A DNA stretch of 64,000 nucleotides from contig OX352761.1 in NCBI GenBank assembly GCA_947095585.1, forward strand, positions 66,915,823 through 66,979,822, written 5' to 3'. This DNA is from Nephrocerus scutellatus. Lineage: Eukaryota; Arthropoda; Insecta; Diptera; Pipunculidae. The position numbers and the translations under genes are program-made. The notes beneath the pieces were generated by a model that ran no database searches, was not told the DNA's origin, and worked only from the letters and a program-made list of their open reading frames with translations. This document shows, one piece after another, positions 31,338 through 42,900 of this stretch (positions are counted from its first letter, which is position 1; the number at the start of each line of letters is the position of its first letter).

Positions 31338-32181
31338 GCCGTCCCAACAATTGGTAGCCGATTTTAAAAAAGAAACAGGTGGAGAGTTTTTTATTGCCCC
31401 GATTAAACAAGGCAGTATCCGTGAAACCAAAATTCAAGCTTTGAGCATCGAGGCATATCGCAAAATTGTTGCCATCTTAGAAGCAGCTAATAAATACCGA
31501 TACTTTTTTAAAAGGAATCGAGACATCGGTATCGCCACAAGAGATAAGTGAGGAACTCACTGCCAAGGGTTTCAATATAAGAAGCGTTATCAACATTATA
31601 AATCGTGAGAAAATCCCTCAACCAATGTTCAAAGTTGAGCTGGAACTTGAAGCAAAAAACGTAAGTCAGTCTTACAATGCACCAATTGTCAAGAATTTGG
31701 ACATTCTCGAAACTATTGCAAACTGCCAGCTGTTTGCGTGATACGCGGCAACATGCACAAAACTAGCGAGTGTGATTTGGACAAAACCAAAACAGAAGTA
31801 AAGAAATGCAGTAATTGTGGGGAAAACCATACCGCAATTTACAGAGAATGCATAGTGTATAAGGAGTTAAGGAAAAAAATGACCCCAAGGCAACGAATTG
31901 AGCAACGAGCTATCAATCAAATACATAAACGCTCAAGCAATGAGAAAGTTTCTGCAACCATTAACACAGAAACATTATACTCAGAGGTGGTCGCGGGTAA
32001 CGTGCTAAATAAAGCAAATAAGCCTCAGAATGATGATCAGGGAATCTACAAAATGATAAATACCCTCCTCAACGAAACAATGAATAGATTTATGCAAATT
32101 ATGGAAACAAATATGGGACTCATGCTGCAAAATATGACTACCCTGATGCAACTGTTAACGAACAATCAAAATATAAGATGA
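31338..32181 (+). pseudogene. Jockey-1 ORF1 (Gag-like), remainder
   Basis: Continues the ORF1 frame broken at 17775. The PRE_C2HC-type region (EELTAKGFNIRSVINIINRE near 31570-31610) is in another frame after a frameshift near 31500. Then zinc-knuckle sequence (CSNCGENHTAIYREC, near 31806-31850) and a Met/Asn-rich C-terminus open from 31738. ORF1 proteins of Jockey elements bind RNA and form ribonucleoprotein. The stop TGA (32179-32181) overlaps the ORF2 ATG. Confidence 0.82.
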
Positions 32182-34670
32182 TTGAACTTAAATTAGCCTT
32201 ATGGAATGCCAATGGGCTAGCGCAAGATAAATTAGAAGTACAGAATTTTCTCAATGAACACAACATTGACATCATGATGGTCTCTGAGACACATTTTACA
32301 CAAATGAGCTCTGTAAAATTTAATGGTTATAAAATTTACGATACCCAGCATCCTAACGGGAACCCTCGTGGGGGATCAGCAATTATTATTAGAGATAGAA
32401 TAAGACACCATGAATTGGACAAATATCGCGAGGAACATATACAGGCAACTAGCATCTGCTTAGAAGAATGGTCCGGTACATGCACCATATCCGCAGCTTA
32501 CTGTCCACCGAAACATTCAATTAAAAAGCAACAATTTGCAAATTATTTTAAAACCTTGGGAAATAAATTCCTTGCAGGAGGAGATTTCAACTCCAAACAC
32601 ATCCAATGGGGCTCCCGATTAACATCACCAAAAGGCAAGCAGCTGTGGGAATGTATGCAGGAATGAAAACTAGATCACGTTTCTAGAGGCAGACCAACAT
32701 ATTGGCCAACCGATAGACGAAAAACTCCCGATTTAATCGACTTCTGTGTAACGAAGAGCATTGCTAGAACTTATGTTAGGGCCGACACATGCTACGAACT
32801 ATCATCTGACCACTCCCCGGTCTTAATAATATTAAGCATACAAGTTTTAAATTCAGAATCAAATATTTTTTTTAACGAACCGACACACTAATTGGTCACA
32901 ATTCAAATCTGCAGTGACAAGAGAGTGCTCATTAAGTATCCCACTTAAATCGAAATCTGAGATAGATGAAGCAGTACAACACCTAACGAAGACATTAGAG
33001 CAAGCAGCAAAGGATGCTACATGCAACAGCTCTACTAAAGTGAAAATGCACCAAGCGTCACAGAATATTCAACAGCTCTTAAAGACCAAACGCATATTGC
33101 GCAGGCAATGGCAGTTACATAGATCACCTGGACATAAATCAAAATTAAATAAAGCTATCAAAAACCTGAAAGCAGCACTAACAAAGGAACATGATGAGGG
33201 GATTCACTATATTCTAAGCAAACTTACAGCATTAGAAGCAACAGATTACTCACTGTGGAAAGCCACAAAAAACCTGAAACGGCCTACGCAATCATGTCTT
33301 CCGATTCGCCTTCCCGATGGAACCTGGGCAAGAAGCGATGCAGAAAAAGCAAACGCATTCGCCCAACATTTAGTTAAAGTATTTACTCCGAACGAAAATA
33401 ATGGACACTCAGAATTGCTGCCTGAAGAAGCTGAAGCTTCAGAATTTCAACCTATTAAATTTAAATGGCGTGAAGTAAAAATAATGATCAGCGAACATAT
33501 AAACCCCAAAAAGGCACTTGGTCATGATCTTATTAGTGGTAAAATGCTTATAGAACTTCCAGATATATGTATCAAATTAATAACATACATTTTCAATGCT
33601 GTAATGAAAACTGGGTATTTTCCTGAAACTTGGAAAATTTCACAGATCATAATGATCCATAAACCAGGTAAAGATGAAACAAAAGTAGACTCGTATCGTC
33701 CAATCAGTTTACTGCCAACTCTGTCAAAACTCTTTGAAAAAATGCTTCTTAAAAAGCTCAAACCATTTCTGCAAGAGCAAAGTATTATACCAGTTTGGAT
33801 TTAGAGAAGATCATGGAACCTAGAACAAGTGCATAGGATCGTAGCAGAAATCAGAAACTCATTTGAACAAAAAAAGTACTGCTCCGCAGCATTTTTAGAC
33901 ATTGCCCAAGCTTTCGATAAAGTATGGCACGAGGGCCTTATACATAAAATTAAGGCTCAGCTACCATCAAACTATCATGCGATCATTAAAAATTACCTGT
34001 TAAACCGGAAATTCTTGGTGAAATATAATAGTGCATCTTCTAATTTAAATGAAATACACGCAGGGGTTCCACAAGGCAGTGTACTGGGTCCAGTGCTATA
34101 TCTGATTTACACAGCGGATCTTCCTACTTCAAATTATGTAATAGTTTCAACATTTGCAGATGATACAGCATTATTAGCGACACATGAAAACCCACAAATA
34201 GTCCTGCAAGAACACCTAGAAGAAATAGCTAAGTGGCTTTCAAAATGGAGAATAAAAGCAAACGAGCAGAAATCAGCACACATTACATTCACTCTCCGTA
34301 AACAAACCTGCCCTCCAGTGAAGTTAAACAACATCAATTTACCCCAATGCGAATCCATTAAATACCTAGGTCTACATCTAGACAGAAGACTGTCATGGAA
34401 GAATCATATCGAAACAAAACGACAACAAATCAACATCAAGAGTGATAAAATAAATTGGCTAATCGGAAAACATTCAAAATTAACTCTAGACTGTAAAGTA
34501 TTGTTGTATTAAATGGTACTAAAACCAATCTGGACTTACGAAATACAATTGTGGGGCTCAGCCTGTGCCTCAAATATAATAAAATTGCAACGTGTGCAAT
34601 CAAAAATACTACGAAGGATGGTAAACGCACCTTGGTACATATGTAACACAAACCTTGGTACATATGTAAG
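32178..34670 (+). pseudogene. Jockey-1 ORF2 (endonuclease and reverse transcriptase)
   Basis: ATG at 32178 lies in ATGA with the ORF1 stop. The APE-type endonuclease has LALWNANGLAQDK, VSETHF and AGGDFNSKH, and its C-terminal SDHSPV block comes after a stop at 32664. The RT follows: 32914-33804 (SYRPISLLPTLSKLFEK) and, after a frame break near 33805, 33829-34512 (GVPQGSVLGPVLYL and catalytic FADD near 34155). The C-terminal region is truncated soon after. Stops at 32664, 33802 and 34510 make it non-autonomous. Confidence 0.88.
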
Positions 34671-34787
34671 AATTAACATAGGTTAAGACTTAAAATTTAT
34701 CTAGCTTGTAAGATTTGAAAACAAATTGTGAGTTTCCCAAGATAGGAAAGATTCAAGAATAAAGCCAAATGCAGTTAAAAAAAAAAA
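34671..34787 (+). terminator. 3' end and A-tail of Jockey-1
   Basis: AATAAA (near 34758) is followed about 14 nt later by an 11-A tract ending at 34787, the expected tail of a non-LTR element, then the target duplication. Confidence 0.75.
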
Positions 34788-34789
34788 TG

Positions 34790-34801
34790 CAGAGACTTTC
34801 G
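34790..34801. repeat. Right target-site duplication of Jockey-1
   Basis: CAGAGACTTTCG is identical to 17509-17520. It brackets a Jockey element of about 3.7 kb once the inner LTR element is subtracted. Confidence 0.75.
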
Positions 34802-35495
34802 AAATCTTCGATCAGTGTTATGAGCTCCGATAGTGTGGAAAATTCCCTCTGCATGATATAATGACGATAGCCCGGTCGGAGGTTTTCATATATCCTATCG
34901 AGTTTTCCCTCGTTGGTGAGCGTGGCACGGCAGAAGCGCTTGGATGGAGTTCATATAATCTTTTCCCTTCTCTCGGATATTTTGTGTTCGGTTCCGAATG
35001 CAGTCTGCGAGTTGATTTGCAAAGCGTGCGGGTAGAAAGTAACTAAATACTCCTTATTATTTCTATACCATACCAATGCATTGCCTTTCAGAAGGTTAGT
35101 TCGGACTATTCGATCTAGAGATGGCTGATAGCACTCGGCTAGCTCCTCCACTCGCTCTAAGAACTCTAGTAGTTTATTATTTCAACCGTCATACATTCCA
35201 TTTACAGTCCATGACGTCGGCATCGGTCAATTGGTAAGTTGGTACTCGCGGAGGGGTTACTTTTACCTGCGAGTAGACAATGGTTGGTGGTTTTTCGGTT
35301 ATGGGCTGTGCTTCTACTGCCCACAGATCCCCACATGACCGGTGCTTCTTTAACTTGGTAGATAGACGTTTGTGGAGTTCGTCTACCACTGCTACCACTG
35401 TATTTGAGACCATGGCGACTCAACTCGGTTGCTAGTTTTTCATTCCTTAGCGAGTATATTCCAGAGATACTTAGTGAGGTTTCCTCGGTTGACAT
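34802..35495 (-). pseudogene. Gypsy-2 gag fragment
   Basis: Minus-strand start ATGTCAACCGAGG at 35495. Partial frames encode VSNTVVAVVDELHKRLSTKL and further on EELAECYQPSLDRIVRTNLLKGNALVWYRNNKE, a retrotransposon capsid pattern. Frames are broken several times. Order (gag at higher coordinates, RT at 17140-17380) shows one minus-strand gypsy split by the Jockey-1 insertion. Confidence 0.65.
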
Positions 35496-35566
35496 GTTGC
35501 CAGAATTCGGTAGTTTTTTTTTTGGTTTTTTTTTTAAGAAATCAGGGACCCTCTCCGGTTAGTGTC
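35496..35566. other. Gypsy-2 leader remnant
   Basis: T-rich sequence (A-rich on the coding strand) lies upstream of the gypsy-2 gag ATG. It ends in the GTGTC duplicated by the BEL-1 insertion. Confidence 0.4.
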
Positions 35567-36154
35567 TGTAGCTTACTACAGGTCTTGATTAGGTACAAAC
35601 CAAATCAATGTAGCTTGATACAGAGTGTAGCTTACTATTGGTCTTGATTAGGTGCAAACCAAATCAATGATACCAAATTGAAGATTCTGATTAAGTACAG
35701 ACAAAATCAGATAGCAGCGTAAGTACAGGTACTTTAACCAATACTTCCCAAAAATGAAATCAATACACTCGAGGTTGATTTTGATCTAATTTATTAATTT
35801 CAAAATTGGTGGCTTTTATATCCAAAAAATGCTTACAATACAATATACAATTAATTAAAATAACAAATAATAAAAAATACACAAATAGACATTTTGGCTG
35901 ATTCGGCAACTAACTATCGTCGCCGTCGTGCTGTAATATGAGTAATATCAAAGAGAATACAAAATTGTTACTTCATCAATAGCTGCAGTGCTGTTGTGCT
36001 GCAATAGAATCTACCTGACGATGCAGCGACAAGCGATTCCAAATGTGTTTTTCGCTGTAGACGCAATGTCAGCAATTTGATTGTTATGTTGGCCTTGATG
36101 TAGTTTGTTGCTTTATTATTGTCCGTTGCACCTGATTTTATGTTGATCTAAACA
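35567..36154 (-). repeat. BEL-1 3' LTR
   Basis: Left copy, 588 bp. On the minus strand it begins TGTTTAGATC and ends AGTAAGCTACA. It includes a 'tgtagctta...caaaccaaatcaatg' duplication at its left edge (35567 and 35627). Confidence 0.93.
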
Positions 36155-36167
36155 TTCTCCCCCCGTT
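36155..36167 (-). promoter_or_regulatory. BEL-1 polypurine tract
   Basis: On the minus strand AACGGGGGGAGAA abuts the 3' LTR, the usual plus-strand primer. Confidence 0.85.
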
Positions 36168-36183
36168 GAGTGACTGACTCAAC

Positions 36184-37953
36184 CTATGTCACACGAATCT
36201 TAAAATCTGAGGTTTGTTGTCGTGGTGTAGGCTGAGGATTTGTTGCGATGTTGTGTGTCGGTTGAGGATTTGTTGCAATGTTGTGTTGGCAATACTTGAT
36301 CAACTTCCAAGTGATGAGAAGGATAATAACTACCGTAGATAGTGTGAGTGCAAGGTAGCTGACGACATGATGATGAGTGTTTGATGAATGAAGTCGTTCA
36401 GGTAGATTGTCAAAATCTTCATGTAGCAACTTTGACTGGAGATTGGTGAGTTGTTCCCATTTAGTTTCAAAGTGCTCGAAGTTTATTTTTAAAAGAGGAT
36501 TTAATGCACTTGGTGAACTAATGGATGATATATTTCCAAATCCAGTATACGATGAATATACACGACTGGAAACTTCCGTGTTCCCTTGGATGTTAATGAC
36601 GTCATTTTTTAATACGCAGTGCTGACCAATTGTAAGGAATCCTGAACCTATTAATGTTAATTGAATAGTATCGATGCCGCACACTGCCGTCATTTCGGTG
36701 GTAATAGTCGTGGCGAAAATCCATTGGTTGGAACGATATGTTGATGTGAAAGATGTCTTCTCTTCCATACTGCTGAATTTGCAGCTCTGAGAGGTTTTGT
36801 TATTTAATAACTGAATTTCACAAGCAAATTTGCCAGATTTTAATTGTTTCCTGTCAATCAAATAAATATCTTCAATTGTGGTTGCTGCTGTAAGTTCGCT
36901 CTGGCTTAAGGCAACGAATTGGTCACGATGGCCGCTGATTCCGAGTATTTCGGTGCTGGGTGTGATAACCACAAGAGTGTTATTGAGTTGTGTTGGAATA
37001 GGTTCGATCGCAAACAAGTCGAGAATTTGATGATCGACTAATGGCAATCTTAACTCAAACACCACATGGTCCTTTGTGACAGTAGTCCTTACATCCAATA
37101 TTTGATAAAATCCTAATAGGTTAGTCTCGGTTATTGGTAGAGCTCGTGTTGGTGACAGATGCCCCTTTATAAGAATAACTTCCTTTGCGAGTTGTTGTGG
37201 CGTGAGAATTTGCGGGCTTATTTTTCCGTGGCTGGTGTGTGTCAGAATGTTTATTAATTCTGATTGGATGTGTTGTAGGTCTGTGACTATCGCTGATAGT
37301 TGAACGATTAAGACCGTAAACCGTTGTAATCGTCGAAATTGAGTAACTGAGTGGTTGATGTTTTTCAAATTTTCCGTGATCATATGTTGGACGTCAGCGA
37401 GGCGTAAAGATGTATCTTTCTCATCCTGCTTAATAATGTTGATTGTAGAGTCGATGACTGATGTTTGATTTTTGAGCAGCTGTAATAGATATTCTTCGTT
37501 AGACTTAACCTTGTTGATTGTGTTTGACATTTCATCGGCGTAATCAGAGTCTAGAACGCCAAACAAAGCGTGGGCAACATTTCCAATTATATTCAGTGCT
37601 GCTCTTTTTGTTCGATTTGATGATAACAAACCGTTCTCTTGATTTAACTGACTGCGAGCCTTTTCAAAATATTCGATGAGTGAGTGGCATGAAATGTCTG
37701 ATGTTGGATGTAGGCACAATTTTTTCAAAGCTTGAATTCCATCTGATAGTGCATGAACTTGATGATGAAATGGCGCCATGTCGTAGTACACAATGATTTT
37801 CCAAACACCAGTTGATAGCCGGGCAGTACCTATTCCTTCGAAGTAAATCCCGGGGTTTGCCTCAAAATTTGATATCTGGATTTGAGAGGACAATGCCAAC
37901 GGTAAAAAGAATAGTGTAATCAGCATTGCAGTGAGTAATGGGCCGCTGGTCAC
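36184..37953 (-). CDS. env: Env-like glycoprotein of BEL-1
   Basis: An open frame of 589 codons. There is no ATG at its start (GTG at 37953), and the first ATG is codon 10 (37926), exactly where a hydrophobic signal peptide begins. A furin-type site RTKR lies at residues 114-117, followed by a small hydrophobic, fusion-peptide-like stretch. Coiled-coil-like heptads follow at about 120-210. A C-terminal transmembrane helix (about 531-552) precedes a short tail containing a duplicated 10-residue unit. This is the layout of F-type envelope proteins captured by insect retroelements (baculovirus F family, as in roo-like and errantivirus Env). It overlaps the end of pol, so expression from a spliced RNA is likely. 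Whether it makes infectious particles is unknown. Confidence 0.85.
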   Translation of the reverse strand: MTSGPLLTAMLITLFFLPLALSSQIQISNFEANPGIYFEGIGTARLSTGVWKIIVYYDMAPFHHQVHALSDGIQALKKLCLHPTSDISCHSLIEYFEKARSQLNQENGLLSSNRTKRAALNIIGNVAHALFGVLDSDYADEMSNTINKVKSNEEYLLQLLKNQTSVIDSTINIIKQDEKDTSLRLADVQHMITENLKNINHSVTQFRRLQRFTVLIVQLSAIVTDLQHIQSELINILTHTSHGKISPQILTPQQLAKEVILIKGHLSPTRALPITETNLLGFYQILDVRTTVTKDHVVFELRLPLVDHQILDLFAIEPIPTQLNNTLVVITPSTEILGISGHRDQFVALSQSELTAATTIEDIYLIDRKQLKSGKFACEIQLLNNKTSQSCKFSSMEEKTSFTSTYRSNQWIFATTITTEMTAVCGIDTIQLTLIGSGFLTIGQHCVLKNDVINIQGNTEVSSRVYSSYTGFGNISSISSPSALNPLLKINFEHFETKWEQLTNLQSKLLHEDFDNLPERLHSSNTHHHVVSYLALTLSTVVIILLITWKLIKYCQHNIATNPQPTHNIATNPQPTPRQQTSDFKIRVT

Positions 37954-39976
37954 TAATCTTCTTTCTTGACTCCCTCATCTTGGTCTGACGCGTGCCGTTT
38001 CGGATTCGGTGTCTCCATTATTGGTAGCCTTAGATTTGTTGTGTCTTCTTCGGTGAATAAAGGGGCCAATCTATGTATTGGTCGTTTGAATGTACCCGAC
38101 TTTGTCTTAACATCAACCACTCGAACAATGTCATCATCTCCTTTGTAAATTCTCGTGATTCGTCCAAGAGGCCATTGTAGGACTGGTACGTTGTCTTCTT
38201 TTAGAATTACCAACGTGCCTTCTTTCACATTCATTGATGAGTGCTTCCATTTAGATCTCGATTGAAGTTCGTGCAGATATTCTTCATGCCATCTTTTCCA
38301 GAATGTGTGTTTTAATTCTGACACAAGTTTCCATCTAGTGTTTAATGACGTTTTGTTCGCTGATGATCTTGAGTCGACTGGCGTAGTTAAAGGCTCACCG
38401 ATGATAAAATGACCTGGTGTAAGAGCTCCTAAGTCATTTGGATTTGATGACAATGATGTGAGTGATCGAGAATTCAAGATTGCCTCTATTTCTATTACTA
38501 CCGTTTCTAATTCTTCATATGTCAATGATGAGGTTGACACATTTCGAAGCAGATGATACTTTGCGGATTTTACAGCTGCTTCCCATAGTCCACCAAAATG
38601 TGGGGCTCTGGGTGGAATGAATTTGAATTCGATTCCCTTATCACTGCATGATTTGATGATCCTTTCCTTTGAGTTGTTCGAAAAAATGGCTTCATGCAGC
38701 TCAACCAGTTGATTTCTTGCACCAACAAAGTTCGTTGCATTGTCGGAGTATAACGTTTTGCACCTTCCCCTACGACTAATGAATCGTTTCAGAGCTCCGA
38801 TGAAGGCTTCGGTAGTTAGGTCTGACACGATTTCCATGTGAACGGCCTTTGTGGCAAAACAGCAAAAAACTGCAATGTAAGCCTTATGTGGTCTTTTTCC
38901 TCGGATTTTATGATGTACCCAAATGGGACCACAATAATCTACGCCTGATATCAAAAATGGGCGTGATTCTGTCACTCGATCAGCTGGTAGATTGCCCATG
39001 ATTTGAGTAAACAACTTTGGTTTTGCCTTTGTACAGCGGACACAGTTCTGCACAATGTTGCGTGCTACTGTTTTCCCTCTTAATATCCAAAATTGTTGTC
39101 GAGAGATGGCTATTAAAGCTTTCGGGGCGCAGTGTTGGTTTTCTTCATGAATCATTTTTAAAATGAGTTTGGTCAACGGGTCATTATATGGTAAAATCAT
39201 TGGATGCTTGGCATCGAACGGCAATGTTGACGCTTCCAGTCGACCTCCCACACGAATGATTTGTTGATCGTCTAGCAGCGGGCAGAGATTTGCAAGTTGG
39301 TTTGATGTACCCACGTGCTTATGTCTTTGCAGTTCCTTGATTTCCTCCTTGAAATCAGAGATTTGAATAGCCTTTATTATGATTGTCAATGATTTCTCCA
39401 TTTCATGCGCGCCTAAAGATTTGTGACTTGGCCTTTCCGCCTTTCCCCCTTTGAGATTTGCACTGAAGCGAAGCACATATCCGACCGTATGTTGTAGAAA
39501 TCTAAACGAGTTTCTGTGGTTTATTCCATAAATTAATGCTTCCAATGATGCTGAAGCTGGTACTGCTGCTGCCACGGTTGGTTGCCTTTTTCTTTCGATG
39601 TCATTTGGTATGTCAAACGACTTTACTTCTTTGTTTAGCCAAAATTCATTGGTTCCATGCAGAAACAGTGGTCAGAAAAACCATATGGAGCAGGAACTGA
39701 ATTTTTCCGGATTAATACCACGGGAAATGATGTCGGCAGGATTCAATTTGGATGAAATATGGTGCCATTGAACAGTGTGTGAAAGTTCTTGAATTCTGCT
39801 TACCCGATTTGCCACGAACGTGTGTAGCGATGAAGCTGATGACTTGATCCAGGATAAAACAATTTCAGAGTCAGACCACAAAAATGTGAGGATGTCTTGG
39901 TATTTAAGATCCTGCTTCACTCTTTCTGTTAGTTCGGCTCCCAATAATGCTGCGCATAATTCTAATCGAGGCAGTG
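37953..39976 (-). pseudogene. pol: BEL-1 pol, RNase H end and integrase portion
   Basis: This is the continuation of pol after the frameshift at the T8 run 39977-39984. It encodes RNase H-like sequence (FLWSDSEIVLSWI, ADIISRGINPEKF), then an in-frame TGA at 39672-39674, then integrase: zinc-binding HEENQHC...CVRCTKAK, catalytic GVDYCGP, YSDNATNF and GGLWEAAVKS, and a C-terminal DUF5641-like domain (WPLGRITRIYKGDDDIVRVVDV). The end overlaps the env frame start. Two lesions prevent a continuous Pol. Confidence 0.9.
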
Positions 39977-42900
39977 TTTTTTTTCTTCAAAGGAGCTATT
40001 CTTGATTTCGCGCATAGCAATCTTGAGGTAATAGTTCTGTCTTTGTAACTTGCTCGCACATAAACCGCTGCTCCATATGCCTTTTCTGAAGCATCAGAAA
40101 AGGTATGTAGTTGAATAGAAGTTGGCACCTTTGCGTTGAAAACGTGTCTTTGCACTTTCAAAGTATTCAGTGCTAATACATATTTCATAAAACGCGTCCA
40201 TTCTTGTTGCTCTCGATGTGGCAATTCTTCATCCCAAGCGTATTTTTGCTGCCATAGGTCCTGCATAAATATCTTTGCTGATACTGTCACTGGGCCAAAA
40301 ATTCCCAAAGGATCGAAAATTCTTGCTAGGTCTGAAGATACTACACGCTTAGTGATGGATTGACCTGGTGATGCTTGTGCTCGGCCGCACAGTTCATCAG
40401 TTTTTGGTAGCCAAATGATTCCCAATGTTTTTGTGGCCTTGCTTGATGAGTCATCCAAATCTAAATTGATTTCTTGATCCTTTATTGGTATGTCTGCCAG
40501 CAGCTTTGGATGATTAGCGCACCATTTCCTGAGCTTGAATCCAGCCTCATAAAGAATCGTAGTGAGTTGTTTTTGGGTGTGAAGCGCCGTGTTGATGTCG
40601 TTACCACCACTTAAGCAATCGGCTACATAAAAATCGTCATGTAATGTTGATGCTGCTTGTGGGTATTTATGCATGTTTTGTTTCGCCAGATGCTGGAGGC
40701 ATTTAGTTGCAAGATATGGAGCTGATGTTGTTCCATACGTGACGGTTTTGAGACGATAAAATTGCATGAATTTGGTTGGATCCTTTCGCCACACAATGAG
40801 TTGGTGAGCGGTGTCTTCTTCATGCATGCGAATTTGCCGATACATCTTTTCAATATCAGCTGTGAAAACAAAACGATGTGTTCTAAAGCGCAGTAGAATT
40901 GAAAAGAGATCGCTTTGAACTGTTGGACCCTTATGCAAAATGTCGTTCAATGCCAATCCACTGGATGTTTTGGCCGATGCGTCAAATACCACTCTCAATT
41001 TAGTAGTACTGCTGTCGGGCTTCACAACGCAATGGTGAGGAATAAAATAATTGATATCTGGAACATCTGCTGGACGTAACCTTTCCATGTGTCCCAGGGC
41101 TTCGTATTCGTCCATGAATTTGACGTACTCTGAGCGTAAAGTTGTGTCCCTTTGCAAGCGTTTTTCCATTGACAAGAATCGATTTATAGCCATGTCTCGA
41201 GATTTTCCTAGAGCTATTGGATTCTCAGAAAAGGGCAGATGTACAATGAAGCGACCCTCCATGTCCCGTTTTATGTTGTTCAAAAAATGATTTTCGCACC
41301 ACTTTTCTGATGGAGTCATGACCTTTGTTATCTCGCTGAAATCGTCCAGTCTCCAGAATTTTTCCAAGATTTCTGAGGTTCTTTCGTCTTCTTGAGTAGA
41401 AACAGCACATGTTGCAGTAACCGATGTGGCAGTTTCTGTTTTGCCAATAACAATCCATCCAAGAACTGTATTTTGTAGTAGAGGTAAAGTCTTTCCTATG
41501 TTCAGCTGTTCTGGGCGGAGTAAGTTGTGGTAAAACTCTGCTCCAATTAAAAGATCAATTTTTCCAGATTTGAAAAATTCGGGATCGGCCAGTGTAATGT
41601 TATTTGGTGTGTCCCAATTAGTGACATCTAAATCTCGCGATGGTTGCGCTGAGATTATTTGTGGCAGAACGAAAGCTTCGATTCTTGTTGAGAAACTTCC
41701 TGCTGATGACTTCAACTTAAGGTTAACTCGGGATTTCGAACTTCCAGTACGTAGCCCGATTCCTTCAATCGATAAGTGGGATCGTGTCGTGGCCAATGAT
41801 AATTTGTTGATTAATCTCTCTGTCACCAAATTGACTTGTGAACCAGAGTCGAGTACCGCACGTGCTTCGCAGGCTTGCCCATTATTCGCCACAATTATCA
41901 CCTTAGCGGTTGCTAACAGAACGTATTTCTGACTTCCCTTTGCATGGTTTATTGTTGCCACAGTTGCAGGTGAATCTTCCTTCCTCTGCGCATTTGATGA
42001 TACTTCAGTCCTTTGATGCTCCAGATGAAGTAATGAGTTGTGTTTTTTTGTGCACTTGGTGCAGTGTCGCCAAGAACATTGATTTGCTATGTGTCCCGAC
42101 TTTAAACAATTCATGCAAAGTTTATGCTTCTGGACGAAACTTATTCTTTCATTCACTTTTAGTTTAAGAAACTGGTCGCATGAGAATAACTGGTGAACTT
42201 TCTTTCCGCATGACAAACAGAGGCTGTTGGCTTCATGTGTTGATGCTGCTGAGGTGCAAACCTTTGTTGATGGTTGGGGAATAGTTGCCCTTTCTCGATG
42301 TCCGATTGTTTCCATTGTTTGGAACTGCAATTCCAAAAACGATAAAAATTCTGTAACTGTCGGTAGCTCCTTCGGTTTTGATAGTGATTGCTCATACCGA
42401 ATATAGGTGGGTCGATCCATTTTTTTGATAAGGAAGTGAATCAACAGCGGATCCCATGCACTTGTTTCGATGCTTAAATTGTTTAATGCAAGTAAGCACT
42501 CCTTCGTAGTATCATGCAGATGTTTGACCGCTGCTGCAGATGATGTTCCTGCTGGCTGGTCCACAAGTTTTTTGATTAGTGTTGATGCCAATATTCTTTT
42601 GTTATTATACCGCTCCTCTAAAAGCTTCCAGGCTGCTACATAATTTTCTTCTGTGGTTGAAAAATGACTGACGAGACTTGCTGCTTCGCCAACCAATTGT
42701 GTCTTGAGGTGCCACATTTTCTCCACATTTGAGAGTGGCTGTTTGTGAACCAACTCTGAGAAAATGTCGTGGAATTGATTCCATCTTAGATAATCCCCAT
42801 CGAATATTGGGATTTTTACCGTTGGGATTGGTAAAGACTTTCGTGTTGATTGATGATGTTGATTAGATGGGAACGCTGGTTCAATACGCATTAGAGTGAT

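Noticed and set aside
34861..35647. Plus-strand frames in the gypsy-2 gag region
   Set aside because: The minus strand carries recognisable capsid-like sequence; the plus-strand frames do not.
39820..42167. Several plus-strand frames opposite BEL-1 gag-pol
   Set aside because: Complement of a clear coding sequence and without domain similarity.
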